NCBI GenBank assembly: GCA_023213315.1
Contig: JAKCPI010022072.1
Coordinates: 1-64,000 of the forward strand
DNA length: 64,000 nucleotides
Source of the DNA: Euborellia annulipes
Taxonomy: Eukaryota > Arthropoda > Insecta > Dermaptera > Anisolabididae
Direction of reading: 5' to 3'
Shown: positions 1 through 13,200 of the stretch, piece after piece
Numbering within the stretch: the stretch's first letter is position 1
Layout: each line of letters begins with the position of its first letter
Program-made: the position numbers and the translations under genes
The notes under the pieces: model-generated
What the model saw: only the letters and a program-made list of their open reading frames with translations
Told to the model about the DNA's origin: nothing
Database searches by the model: none

Positions 1-120
1 CCCTGAGTGCACCTGCCCCTTTTAAAGACAAATATTTGGGGGCCATGCTTGCTCGAGGCCTCCCCCCCCCCCGCCTCCTCGGTACGCCTCTGGGTTCTTG
101 CCAGTATAGCACCCCAAGGG
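1..120. mobile_element. Right end of a G/C-run hAT-like MITE (partial)
   Basis: A poly-C run and the terminal phrase GGTACGCCTCTG resemble the ends of the CAGGGGCGTA-type MITE at 34486-34740. The left end is beyond the window. Confidence 0.4.
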
Positions 121-863
121 GAGTCCTTGAAAAAATTTTGTTGGGTACTGTAGAATATTAATCTCTTATTTAATTTAAATGAATAGAAATTCATCCAATT
201 TACATAACATATATTTTCCTCTATCCCCAAGTCAGGGATAGAGAAGAAAGATAGAGGAAGGGCTGGAGTCAAACTACTTAAATGTTATTTAATTTTGAAA
301 AGGGCAGAGACACCAAAAATAAATTATTCTTAATACTATATATATATATATATATATATTTACTATTTATCCGAAAAAATTTACATAAAGAACTCATTAT
401 TTATTTATTTTCCATTGAAAATCGAAACCAAGATTAATAAACTATTTTTAAATTAACCTCCAACTGACCTCAAGGGCCCCTTGCGCTCTATTAAGAAACT
501 ATACAAGCGTCATTTATATTTGAAGGCGCTAAACTAATATTGAAGTTGAGACTATTTTAGACAAATCATGCGTGTTATTGAAAAATTCCTTTCTCAGAAC
601 TTCATCAAGGCTTTTTTAGATGGATAAATCCTAAATATTGCAATTTCATGTTTAATGTTCTATCCAAGGTAATTTGCCATTTAGAATTACCTTGAATCTT
701 CCAACCTAATTTATTTAAATATTTAATATATATATTTATTATTCTCACTTTAGCTCTATTATCCTTTATCCCAGAACATCAACAGTTAAAATATATATTC
801 TGCAAAAAATAGAAACCTGGTAATAGGTTGAATATTTTGGTTAGGCATAAAAATCTATCACTT
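121..863. other. A+T-rich intron sequence without recognised content
   Basis: Only an (AT)n microsatellite at about 339-358 stands out. It is intron of the katanin gene by position. Confidence 0.5.
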
Positions 864-1075
864 TCATTTACACCCATACACACAGTCTTTTCGGCAACTC
901 AGACCATATAAGACTTTGACGATAACCGTTATATTAATAATATATATAATTGGGGTCCAAGCATTCTTATTTAAGCCATTTGTATCCTAATGGCTTAAAT
1001 AAATTCATCGGATTGCCTCGAACCCGCGACCCTTGATATACATGGTATACAAGGCCAGGACGCTAACTATTCTAG
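864..1075 (-). mobile_element. tRNA-derived SINE, type S1
   Basis: On the minus strand a tRNA-like head with B box GGGTTCGAGGC is followed by the S1 body (TTTAAGCCATT.., GGGGTCCA..) and the tail phrase GCCGAAAAGACTGTGTG. Same family as 6412-6655, 33350-33600 and 58239-58490. It ends about 25 bp before a coding exon. Confidence 0.75.
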
Positions 1076-1101
1076 TTACTTATTTTGTTTTCTTTTTTTA
1101 G

Positions 1102-1226
1102 AGTTGATGTTCGACCAACAATTGAAGAATCAGATCGTTCAGGAACCGACCCTGAAGATGAAACATTTTATGCAGATATTCAGAATGTTAAGGATTACAA
1201 AGCAATATTTCAGCCCAATCGAATAC
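1102..1226 (+). CDS. KATNB1-like: Katanin p80 exon A (first exon in window)
   Basis: Polypyrimidine tract plus AG at 1100-1101, donor GTGAGT at 1227. Encodes 41 full codons, acidic, ending in [11 protein letters not shown], which matches the stretch just after the WD40 domain in animal p80. The first base completes a codon begun in an exon outside the window; an alternative acceptor AG two bases downstream would change the phase. A Met-starting frame over this exon is a shadow. Confidence 0.88.
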
Positions 1227-4200
1227 GTGAGTGGCTATATAATTAATTTTTATTTTTTATTCATTAGTATCTTTTTTATGAGCTTCAGCTTAGTTCAGTG
1301 TAAGAAATCTTTCAAAATGCTTTCTCCTATGCTTTATTTTTTTTATTTTTAAAATAAGTCATCCCAAAAAAAACCCAACATTTTAAATGAAATAAATTAT
1401 TTATAAGATTTTACTTAAATGTAAAAAATAATTTGGCTAATGTCTAGAATACGGCCAATGATTTTTTACTATTTTAGTAAACTTTTTAAAGTTTCTTTCT
1501 TTATCCATTCTCTCTAAGAGCGCGAAAAGCCAATTTGGACCAAATCAGTTAGAAGCGATTGGATATTACTTAAAAAATAAAAATGATAAGCCTTCGGCTG
1601 CTCATTTTTTTAAAGTGGTATCCAATCGCTTCTAACTGAATGGTTTTGGACCGTTCTAACCGAGTCGAAGGCCGACACTAGGGAACTTTCTCGGTTGGCA
1701 AAAAAAGGCTGCACATACAAAATATTTGATTAATTTTCACTATAATTAATATGTTAATAAAGCATAGGGACGATTAAAAATATTTTTAAAAATAAATTAG
1801 ATTTGTCTACAATATTATCCTTTCTATGAATCGACTGGTATTAAAAAAAATACTCTACTTAGTATTCTATGTAATGTTCATTTATATTCTTGAGGATTGC
1901 AACTTTATTATTTTTTTGTTTTTGTTGTATTTTTCTTAATTGCTTTGCTTCACATTTGCACGTGGCATGCTTATTTCTTGTGTTTCAGTTGTGCGAACAC
2001 CTCCACCTTTTCCCGCCCCTGAGGATGAAGATGGTAAGCAGAAATGAATATGTTTAAACATATTCTTATGTTTATCCTAAATTGACCTTGCTTTTACTTA
2101 CCTCAATTATTACTAACTATTTAAATAAAAACTTAAATATAAATCTTAATGGTGGTGAAATTAAATTATTATCTAGAAATCTATTAAAATATTTAGATGA
2201 AAAAATGTAAATAAATTTTATTCTACTCTGAAATAACTGTTTTCTAAACTTCCACTTCGAAGTTTCCTTAGCTGGGTGTCAATAATAAAATAAAGGAGGA
2301 AAGAACCAGCCTCACCAGCTCACAACATCAATATATTGCAAATATTTTGATCTCTCAATAATGTTTAAATAAAATTTAGAGGTTTGTCATTGAACTCACC
2401 TAGTGAGTATGAACTATCAATTTACTCTATAATTCGACAGATTCGTGGCACAGGGCAGGTCCCTGAAAAATCATGTGAGAGAGGAAATAAGGCCGGTTTT
2501 TTTCTTCTATTTTGTTAATATTTTAAACAAAAATTGAAATTCTGCTCCATAGAAAAAAATTTTTTTTTAGAATATTTTAATTAAATTTTTTTTATTTAAC
2601 AGTCCCAAACTTTAATTTTAGTTTAACAAGATTGAGATGTTAGTATATTTTTTATTGGCGAGGCCAAACGCACCATGGCTCCCGGAATTGAACCCAGGAT
2701 CTCAAGCCTTTCCGGAGCATCGGTGTGCTGTCCAGTTCACCAGGGCTCCGGACCCTCGACCTACTTCAATAAAACTCACTTCCCCTTAAATGCAAGTTAA
2801 ACGTGCAGTTTACATAACTACTGGTTTAAAAAGTGGCGGACAAGTGAGACATTTTCTTTAATGTTTCACACTTTGTTAGTTTGTTTGTGTTGCACACTCA
2901 ACTTGCATTTAAGGCAAGTGATTTTTATTGGTGTGGGTCGAGGGTCCGGTGGTCTATTGCAATAGTCAGCACCGGAAAGGCTGGAGATCCTGGGGTCAAT
3001 TCCTGAGGGTCATAAGGCGTTTGGCTTTGCCAATAAAAACACATCTGAATCTTGTTAAATAAATCTATGACTCAGTTAAAGTCCGAATCAAGGTATTTTG
3101 AATACTAATATCTTACTCAAATCAAGGGCGGATACAAAGGGGAAATGGTCAGCACCCCCCCCCCCCCCGAGATTTATTTAGGAATAAAATTTTATTTTCA
3201 ATGTAAAATTTTAAAAATTAATACTTAAAAATTTGATTTGTATATATATTCTGGTAAACAAGTATAGAATGCAAATTTAAATTACCGAAAGTAAGGAAAA
3301 ATTGTGCGCTGTGCGACCAGTCACACCAGATTACTCCCCCCCTCCCCCGAGAAACTTCTCTGAATCCGCTGTTGATTCAAATATATAGATCTCGAAAAAT
3401 ATTTATCTCTATTTTAGTGTTCATTTTTTTAAAGCTTTTTTTTCCTCTTTGCATATTTAAAATTTTCACAATTGCCTTTTTTTAGATTCTTCTAGAGAAG
3501 TATTCTCTACTCAAGTAATAACTATATATAGATATATATATAAATTTTACAAATTAATAATAATTTACATAAAATCTAATTTCCTCTAATAATATAGTAA
3601 TTTGACAAATATTTTATTTATAATGCCAATTTTTGATTACAGATGCAATGTTACCTCAAGAAATTCGGTTAAGTGAATCTCCAGTAAACGATGCTGATTC
3701 AACTCCAATTACTCCTTATGCAACCCCACCTCGCAGTCTTGAATCTACATTGCCCGAAACGGGAAATTCTCGACAAACAAGCATACAGCCTCCACCTGGA
3801 CCCCAAAGAAGTGCTACCACACTAGAAGGCAGGGAGCATACCAGGCGGAAAAGTGCTTGTTCTAAGGAAGAATCAGACTTCATGGAACTAGATTTCCCTG
3901 TGAAGTCAGTAAAATATACATAATTTTTCAAAAATAATAAAATATTAATGGAAAAATTTTTAATTCTTTTAGATTAAACAATTTGAGGCATTGCCCCAGC
4001 GAGCCGTCTCTTAACAGAACACAACAGAGTTCAACGTTATCGCGAAACACTAAAACAATTAATAAAATCGAACCAATAAAACCTCAGGTAAACTTATTCC
4101 TATAACATTTTTTTCAAGTGATTTTAGGGATGATAATCAAACATTTTTAATTTGAGGACTTTATATTCTAAAAAATCTGATGTGACAGGTTGTACAGCAC

Positions 4201-7200
4201 ACACCTTACGTTTTGAAAGTTATGTACTGTGCTTGTCACACCAAATTTTTTAGTGTCCAAATATATTTAGGTTATGGAGAAGAAACAACTAGCGACTGCT
4301 CTATTTGCAAATATTTCGGTATGCCTATCGCAAACCATCTACAGTGCATCAAATTATATAATAGTGGAGCGTTTTACAAAATACATGTAATAAAATGTAT
4401 GAGAAGCCATTCTACATGTGGATGGGACATCTGATAAGCAAGTCACTGATAGAAAAAGTAACTATATATAAAGTATATAAATAATTGTATTATATACTTT
4501 ATATATAGTTACTATTTTTCTCTCAGTGACAGACGTCTCATCCACATGTAGAATGGCTTCTCATGCATTTTATTATTTTGTAAAACGTTCCACTATTATA
4601 TAATTTGATGCACTGAGGATGGTTTGCGTTAGGCATACCGAAATATTTGCAAATAGATTATTTTGACGTGGAAAGCAGTCGCTGGTTGTTTCTTCTCCAT
4701 AACCTTAATTCAATCGTCCCAGTATACGTGAAATATATTTAGTTTCCCATAGCACCTTAGTTCCAAACTTGTGTTTTAAATGTTGACCACTTGAAATAAA
4801 CTATGATTATTTTGCAAAATTTTATTCTCATATCTGGATATTTTATATACAATAGAGAATCTTAAATAAATACAAAATTTCATAGAGACCCCCTTGTGAA
4901 TCGAAATTAACATAAAAATCCCATAGGGATTTTACATTGGTTCTATGGAAGGAAGAACCGAAAAATGAATTTGAAAAATCTGAAATACCACATCAGTAAA
5001 GTGTGCTTCATACGATTTTCAGGGCCAAATGGGAATATACATTTTAAAGAGAACCTAAAACATAATTGATTTATGAATTTCAATCAAAATTGTTAGAGCT
5101 TATTTTGACATATTCGAAAAAATTTGAAAAACTACTTTAGTAAAGTACTAGTACTTTATGGCCGATTTTGTTCAAAAGCTTATTTTGAATGTCTGGTAGG
5201 GTACCTAGTTTAAATATAAAATTTCAATTCCTTCTTGCGTTATACACAGGCAAAAAGACCAATTGCGGGGCCCACTTTTTTAGACTCAGAGGACCTCAAA
5301 ACATGTTTATCCATCAAATCAATACGTCAAGAGAAAGTAAAAAAAATTTAAATTATTTTTGAGAAAAATTTTCCGAAGTGTGATTCAAAATTTTGCCTTA
5401 TCCATCTTTTTTGGCTACTTGGATTCCATCCTTTTAAATAACTTAAAAAATTAAACATATCAACCATTCTTTTCTTTTTTTTTTACCTCTTATTAATGAT
5501 TATTGAAAATCTATTTTTAGAGAAATTCAAGAGCTCCAAGTCCTTCAAGGCAACCAACAGAATCAAATCGGACTTCTCGAAGAGATATTGGAGTGTCTGT
5601 GCAACAACAACAAACACAGTCAACAATACAACAACGACAATTCAAGACGACAAAACAACCACTTTCTTATGTTCGACCTACAACACCACCATCACGTCCT
5701 GACCCACCTCAGTCTCTACGAATCCAACAAAGTCCACCGCCGACATTTCGGGAACGTAATCGTTTAGAAGGAGAAAGTGGAATGATGAACTCGCCAAGTC
5801 CAACAGAACCTGAAACTATTGTACCTATGTGTGGTGACCGCCCAGCAGGAATTGAAATTGAAGATTTCCTTCCGGTATATATTTGAAATTAAAATTTTAT
5901 TTACTTATATTTGAATTTTAATTATTATTATTGCTTAGCAACCTAACTCTTTTCGTAGCTGAACTTTTTTTTTTTTTTTTTTTTAATTAAATAATTACTA
6001 AACTATAATAGGCTAAAAAAGTCTACAAAAAAATTTATCAAAAAGGAATTTTTCAGCAAGAAAAATAAAAAAAATGAAGGTAATCAAAATTTACACTTCC
6101 CGTCTTTTAAAGTTGTGTTAAAGGGCTTCATAATTTACCAATCAGTGCCTGATTGTTTCTCCTAATCATATTTAAATTTCTACTATTAATTTAAAAAAAA
6201 AATATAGGATAACGGTTCAAAAGGATTTAAATAAAGTACCACTTTAGTTTGGCCTATTTTGGTCTAATTAAAAAATTATTAATTATCATAAAAAAATGAC
6301 CTGTAAATATCAAATTTCACACCTCTAGCTCAATGTGAAGTGTCTTAAAAAAAGACTAATAGTTAGTGACTTTGAAAAAGTAAGTTCAATAAAAGCATTT
6401 AAAGTCCTCGGGCCTTGGTGTAGTGGCTAGCGTGCTGTCCTTCTATACCAAGGGTCGATGGTTCAGATCCCAGGCAGTTTGATGATTTTATTTAAGCCAT
6501 TTGGATACCGAAATGCCTGGACGCCCAATAATATATATATTAATACAAATACGTTTTTTAGTTTTTTTTTTTTTTTTTTAATGTTTTTTAGTCTCATATG
6601 ACCTGAGTTGTCGAAAAGACTGTGTGGATGTGTGTGTGTGTGTGGAAAAAGAAAAATTTAATTAAAAATGCCCTAAGTAGTATTAAACTAATTTAGATTT
6701 TGTATTTCAAATTGGATTAATTAATTTTTTTGATCTTTTCAGAATCATTCGCGATTATTAGGATATTCACCTTCAATGGTCAATCTCTCTGAGGCAGAAG
6801 CATTAGGGTCTCTTTCTAGGCAACATGAATCCATGATGACCGTTTTTACCGTCCGACACCGTTCTTTACAAATGGCATATCAACTATGGCAAGACAAAGG
6901 TCCATTGGTAAGATAAATTTTATTTTCATTTTTGTATATGAATGCATTAATTTAAGAAATTAAGAAATCATACCAGAATTAATTTGAGAAATTAAATTAC
7001 ATTTGTTTTTTGACAATATAATAAAGATTTATTTTTTTTTCAGTTTGCTGTTAATTCCGTTCTTTCTATGAACGATAATGCGGTTCTTATCGATTTACTT
7101 TCTTCTATCCAACTTAACCAGTGAGTATTTATCTTTAATTAGAGCTTAATCTTTGAAAGATTTTTTTTAAAATATGAAATTAATTAATTTTTATTTCTTT

Positions 7201-10200
7201 ACAGCCCTGTATGGAATCTCGATCTCTGCTCTGCTATTTTGCCTCGAATCATCGAATTGTTCCAGAGTAAATACGAAACGTAAGTTGTATTTTTTTCACT
7301 ATCTTCCCATTGCAAAAATGTAATTACAATGCCCTTTGTTCCCTTATGTAGTCTTTTACCTATTTTTTATTTTTCTCCCACATAATTTCATTCCATGTTG
7401 CATTGGTAGTAAGTAATAAGAGCCAAATATTTTTTATTCTTTTAAACTTTAAACACCAAACAATACTGAAACAATTACCTAATCGGCTGATGAATTTAAT
7501 TTAGGTAAAAATGCGTTTTCAACTGAAGTGCATTTAAATTTTGGTTTTGGGGACTTATTGGTCGATATGTTATAATAACTTATAAGGTGTGTACCTCCGA
7601 ATATCGACAAGATCAAAATAAATGTATAATGCTGAAAAAAAATTCTTTTCTTTATGGACTCTTCAAACTATATGGACTTACTTAAAAAATTCTATTTCGA
7701 AATTTTGATGGAAATATATGTTTTGAGGTCTCCTGAGTCCAAAAAAGTGGGTCCACAAATTGGCCTGTGTGTAACGATTTTGAGCATGAAGGAATTGAGC
7801 TACTGGATTGAAATTTTATATTTGAGTTAGGTACCCTCCCGCACACTCAAAATAAGCTTTTGAACAAAATCGGCCAAAAAGTACTAGTACTTTACTGAAG
7901 TACTTTTTCAGTTTTTTTTCGAATTGCTCAAAATCGGCTCTAACGATTTTGATTAAAATTCAAAAATCAATTATTTTTTACATGTTTTTTAAAAAGTATA
8001 TCAGTAATATTTTTCGTGAAAATTGTTTGAAATACATTTTACTGATTTACTTTTTCATTTTTTTCGATTTTTTCAAAATTGACTATAATGATTTTGATTA
8101 AAATGCATAAATCAATTATTTTTTTAGATCCTCTTTAAAATGTATATTCTCATTTTTCTCTGAAAATTGTTTGATGCAGTCTTTACTGATGTAGTATTTA
8201 TGATTTTTCAAATTCATTTGCTGCTCTTCCTTTCATAGAGCCAATGTTAAGTTCCCTATGGGAATTTGCATGTAAATTTCGATTCAAAAGGGGGTCTTCA
8301 TTACATTTTTACATCAAAAGATTAGTTTTTTAGTTGTATATAATTGAAATAATGCAGCAAATTGTGTTAGTTTGTCAAAATTTCAAGTTTTCTTGTTTTT
8401 AAGTCACCATAACTCAATTATTTATTTTAAAGAAATTTTATTATGGTCTCGTATATTCGTATATTCTCTCTGATTAATGATAAATAACAAATTACATATC
8501 TTGACTACAACAAATGAGAGACAATTTATTTTATTCACATCTAACTGCAAGATAATAGTTGAGTTGACGGAAAGGGAGGGAGGTGAAAAATTTGGACATC
8601 CTCAGGAAATGAACAAGATGTATAATAGTAATAGATAATAATAACAATACTAAGAGGGTTGCTTTGTGAAATTGTACATATTCAGTGACGCTTAAATTTA
8701 TATAAATTGACATCAATTTGTTGATGTCATTATTTTCATCTTTGATTTGGATAGTACTAATAGTCAGAATGCCATATGCTTTTGGAAATTATATTTTTAT
8801 ATAGCTTATAAATAATTAAGAGAAACGTTTTTAATATACAAACGATTTTTACAAAAAATATTGTAGTTGAATTCAACTTAATATAATAATTATATGATAA
8901 TGACTGACTATATTGTAACTATGATTTAACATAAAAATAGGTCAATGAGAGAAAAAATTAATTAATTTCGAAATAAATAAGACTTACCTTCTTGGAAAAC
9001 CAACCCTTTGGGAGAGATCGACAACCATTGCCAATTTTAGCCCCTTAAATGCGGATATCCTGAGAGGAAGAAAATTTATTAAATGCCCTGAGAACTTCTT
9101 GTTCTCTTTATAAGCCGCAAGAGATTACATTAGGTTTTATAATTTTTATCTTAAATGACTATATACAATTTTATTTAGATTTTAACGCTTTAAAAATTAG
9201 CTATTCATACACATACACATACATCGTTATATATTAATACATATTGTACGGTACATAACCATGCATATCTGAATGAATCAACACATCATTATTATTATTA
9301 TCATTATTATATACATATTTTTTTATTTCATTCAAGGACTTTTTCGGCAACGAAGGGCATTTTTATTGTTTCTATTTATTTCACATGGATTGGTAGCGTA
9401 TCCAATTAAAACAGTAGCATGAGCATGGGCGTAACTAGGGGGTCCCCCCAGAAAGCTCCCCAACCCAAGAAAAATTGAGTCAATATGGGGCCTTTCAGGC
9501 CCCCGGAGGATGGCTGCTCCCAGGGCTCTACCCCAGTCAAATTCCCTAATGAGACGGGATGAGAATTCACGACCCTAGGTATAAAAGGCCAGCACGCTGC
9601 CCACTACACCAAGGCCCGAGGGCATATACATATTTATCTTTTGATGTGGAGTAGTACAAATGAATGTATTCAATAAAATTTGTGGAAGTTTATTGTGTTT
9701 GGTTCAGATGGAGACGAAACGAGGATAAAACAATATGTTTTTTTATCTAGGATTTATTTGCTTGCAACTGTAGCTACCTCGAAACTGTAGCTGCATTCGC
9801 AAGCAAATAAGCCTAGAATAAAAAACATATTGTTTTCTTCTCGTTTCGTCTCCATCTAAACCAAACACAATAAACTTCTACTAATTTTATTGAATATCTT
9901 TTACCATTTTGAATTTCAAGGGGATGGTCTCTCAATTTCCCAGAGGTGGCTCAGGGAAGAAGGGGTAGTGCAATCAGGATCTGTTTCCGAAAATCTGTAA
10001 ATAAATGGAATAAAAAACTGCCAGGACAATATCTTGACATGGTGATCATAGGCATTTTTCTTTGGAGTTTTAGTATCAATAAAAAAATAATCAATCTAAC
10101 ACTTTGAGACATGTTCTGGGTTTTGAAAGACAAACAAAGATATCCTTATACTAAATGCAAATACACTTTTCTCTCTCTCTCTTTCTCCCTATTCAATTCA

Positions 10201-13200
10201 GCAAAAATTAGATTACAATTAAAAATTTTTATTCTTGTATTCAAAAAACTCATTTCTAAAGACTATTTACATTTAAAAGAGGTTTATTTGACACTGAACT
10301 GAATCGCACAATAATAATTTAGATTGCCGCTGCCCTTTCAAATAAAGAAATAAATAAAAAGCAGTGAAGATGAGAGGCTTTTTTTAATGGATTATTTAAA
10401 TTTTCTAACGTAACACTAGACACACCAGGGACCATCTCTTTCATTCAAATAGAATGAATGCCAAGTGGTTATTTGACATCGGTTAAACTCATCACATTTT
10501 TTTTTTTATTTTGTTACATTTAAAGTGGATAAAAAAGGGGTGAAATTTTAACCGATGCATATTCATAGCCGAGACCCCACACACTTCCCATTAAGGGCGC
10601 TAATTTGGCGCAAGCCGCAGCTGCATGGACACAAGCGCAGACAAGCTGACAAAAATCTCATGCATACTATTGATATATTACAATAAAAATTCATTATTGT
10701 TATTATAATCGATTTGTTGAATTTAAGATCTGTCTTGTTCAAACAAACAATTCCAAAATGCCGAGAATCGTCATGTTTCAAGAACGATTTTTTTGTGGAT
10801 TACAATATTTTTTCCCTACAAGAAAGTAAAAAATCTGGTGTATCAGTCGCAAAACACACCAGATTTTTTTGTGTCTAGAGTATAAGTTTCAAACTTGACT
10901 ACGCGATTCATAGATCGAGCTGAGCTACGAATGCTTCCACATCAGTAAAGTGTACTTCAAACAATTTTCATAATAAATTCCACTGATATACTTTTTAAAG
11001 AGCATCTAAAAAATCGTTGATTTATGAATTTTAATCAAAATGAGAGCAGTTAGAGCAAATTTTGAGTAAATCGAAAAAACTGAAAAAGTACATCAGTAAA
11101 GTTTACTTCAAACGATTTCGACGAAAATTTCACCGATATACTTTTTAGAGAGCATCTAAAAAATAGTTGAATTATGAATTTTAAATCAAAATTGTTGGAG
11201 CGAATTTTCAAAAAATCGGAAGAAAAAAACAACTGAAAAAAGTACATCAGTAAAGTACTAGTACTTTTTGGCTGGTTTTGTTCAAAAGCTTATTTTCACC
11301 CCTTGGGGGGGGGGGTGCCAAACTCAAATATAAAATTACAATTATAAGTTTTTCTCTGGATCACATGTATAAAGAAAGGACCGGAGAATAAAAGCCAGCA
11401 TTTTATGGACCCCACATCATCTTTAATTCGTAGATATTTCTACCGGTCATCATCTGTACAAAGAAATGATTTTATGGAGGGCCCGAGTCATTTTAAAATT
11501 TTTCGAGAAGCAGGGAACTGACGTGAATTCGAGCGAGCGTTTTGTCAAAAAAATTTTAAAATAATTACACATTGTATGACACGGGCCCTCCATCAAATCA
11601 AATATAAAATTTCAACCTCCTTTTTTCATTCCTGAGATATTTTTTCACAGACATACAGATCAATTTACGGGACCCACTTTTTTGAATTCAGGGACCTTAA
11701 AACAACCCAAAACCCATTTTAAAAATTCTCCATTTTAAGGAAGAGAAAGTAAATGTTTTTTTTTTTAAATTAAATTTATATTAAAACCGTCTCATTGGTA
11801 GAACAAACCGATTATTCATTATCCTACCTGGTATACATTCCTATCTGTATTAAATAAATAAATAAATAAAGTATACCTCAAAAATAAAATTAGGGACGTT
11901 TATTGATTTTTTTCTTAATTTATATTAGCATGCACTTATCACACGCCTTCTCTTTATATTTTTCCATTATATTGGTTTTTGTTATTTTTAAACAGTTGAT
12001 TAAAATATTCTTTTTTTTTTGTTTTTATTTTAGAAGAAACTTTTTTTTTCACACCCGACTGAATTTTTAATTAATTTTTAAAGTCATAACGCTTGAGACA
12101 GATTTAAATTAAACTTCTAGTATAGAAGTTGACTTAATTATCTACCCTACAAGAGAGGGGGGCCAACAGGTGATTCAGTGGGTGAGCAAAGGTCGCCAAC
12201 TGTGCAGGGGTAAACTTGTTCCCTTGTACAATTCTCTAATTTCCGACACGGTGGATAAAATGGTTCATTTCCTGACTGATTAAACGGCAAACCTTGGACT
12301 TTAGGGGAACTTCACCTATTTCACTCTTGGACACCCGACTGGCTTGTAATTCAAACCCTTTCTATCTTTTAAGGTTGCAAAGTTATTTAGATTACACTTC
12401 AAATTGTCATTAGAATTAGATTATAGTCAATGGTGTCTGTAAAGTCTTTATGAGGTGGGTGAGGGATGATGGTTTGGAACGGACCTCCGGAAAGCAAGAC
12501 AAAGAAAAGGCGACAGACTGACACACTGTTAAAAGCAAAAAAAATATTTTATTCACAAAAATTTTAAGATTCTAATTTTACAAAGACCCGTTCTGAATTG
12601 TAATGGTCGTATTTACGAAGAGGTGGACTAGGCGCGCGCCTGAGAGGGGGGGGGGGCAAAATTTGTGAAAAAAACTGCTTATTTCTATACGTATAGATTC
12701 TTTTGAAAATAGTCGTTAAAAACCTAAAGGAACACAGTCTTTTTTTTAAATTAAAATTAAATATATATATATATATTAAACACTTATTATTTGTTTATTA
12801 ATTAAAAAATCAACACTTGAAACGTTTTTTGACAATTACTTGTCATCATCTTGTTTGTAGATGGCCTTAAGGATGATTAATTATAAGGACCGTCGGCCAA
12901 AAAATAAATACTTTTGCTTATTATCCGTTTATTTGTAAATATTTCGACTCCAGTGATATGGAATCATCTTCAGTACAATCAACAGATGTTTTGCAAATCG
13001 TTACTTTCTCCCATCCAATATGACAAAATAGCTGACTGAGCATTCCATGAATGCAATTTTTATAATCAAAAATAAATAAAAATAATAAATTAATTTTAAA
13101 ATGGTAACCGTTGGCTCTAGTTAAAACATGCTTTAATAGGAGAATTAAATTCAAGTATGATACACAAGGTTTTTTTTTTTTTCATTGATTTATATGACCA

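Noticed and set aside
1104..1352. 82-codon open frame starting at TTG/ATG in katanin exon A
   Set aside because: Wrong frame; the frame giving [11 protein letters not shown] matches the family and splices in phase.
6412..6480. tRNA gene
   Set aside because: A and B boxes present but no full cloverleaf or acceptor stem, and the same unit recurs with SINE tails.
8822..8832. GAAACGTT without context
   Set aside because: No core box or stems around it.
9668..9895. Ribozyme in the 228-bp foldback
   Set aside because: GACGAAACG is present but no CUGANGA precedes it.
12815..12860. Hammerhead near GAAACGTTTTTTGACAATT
   Set aside because: Boxes are in the wrong order on both strands.
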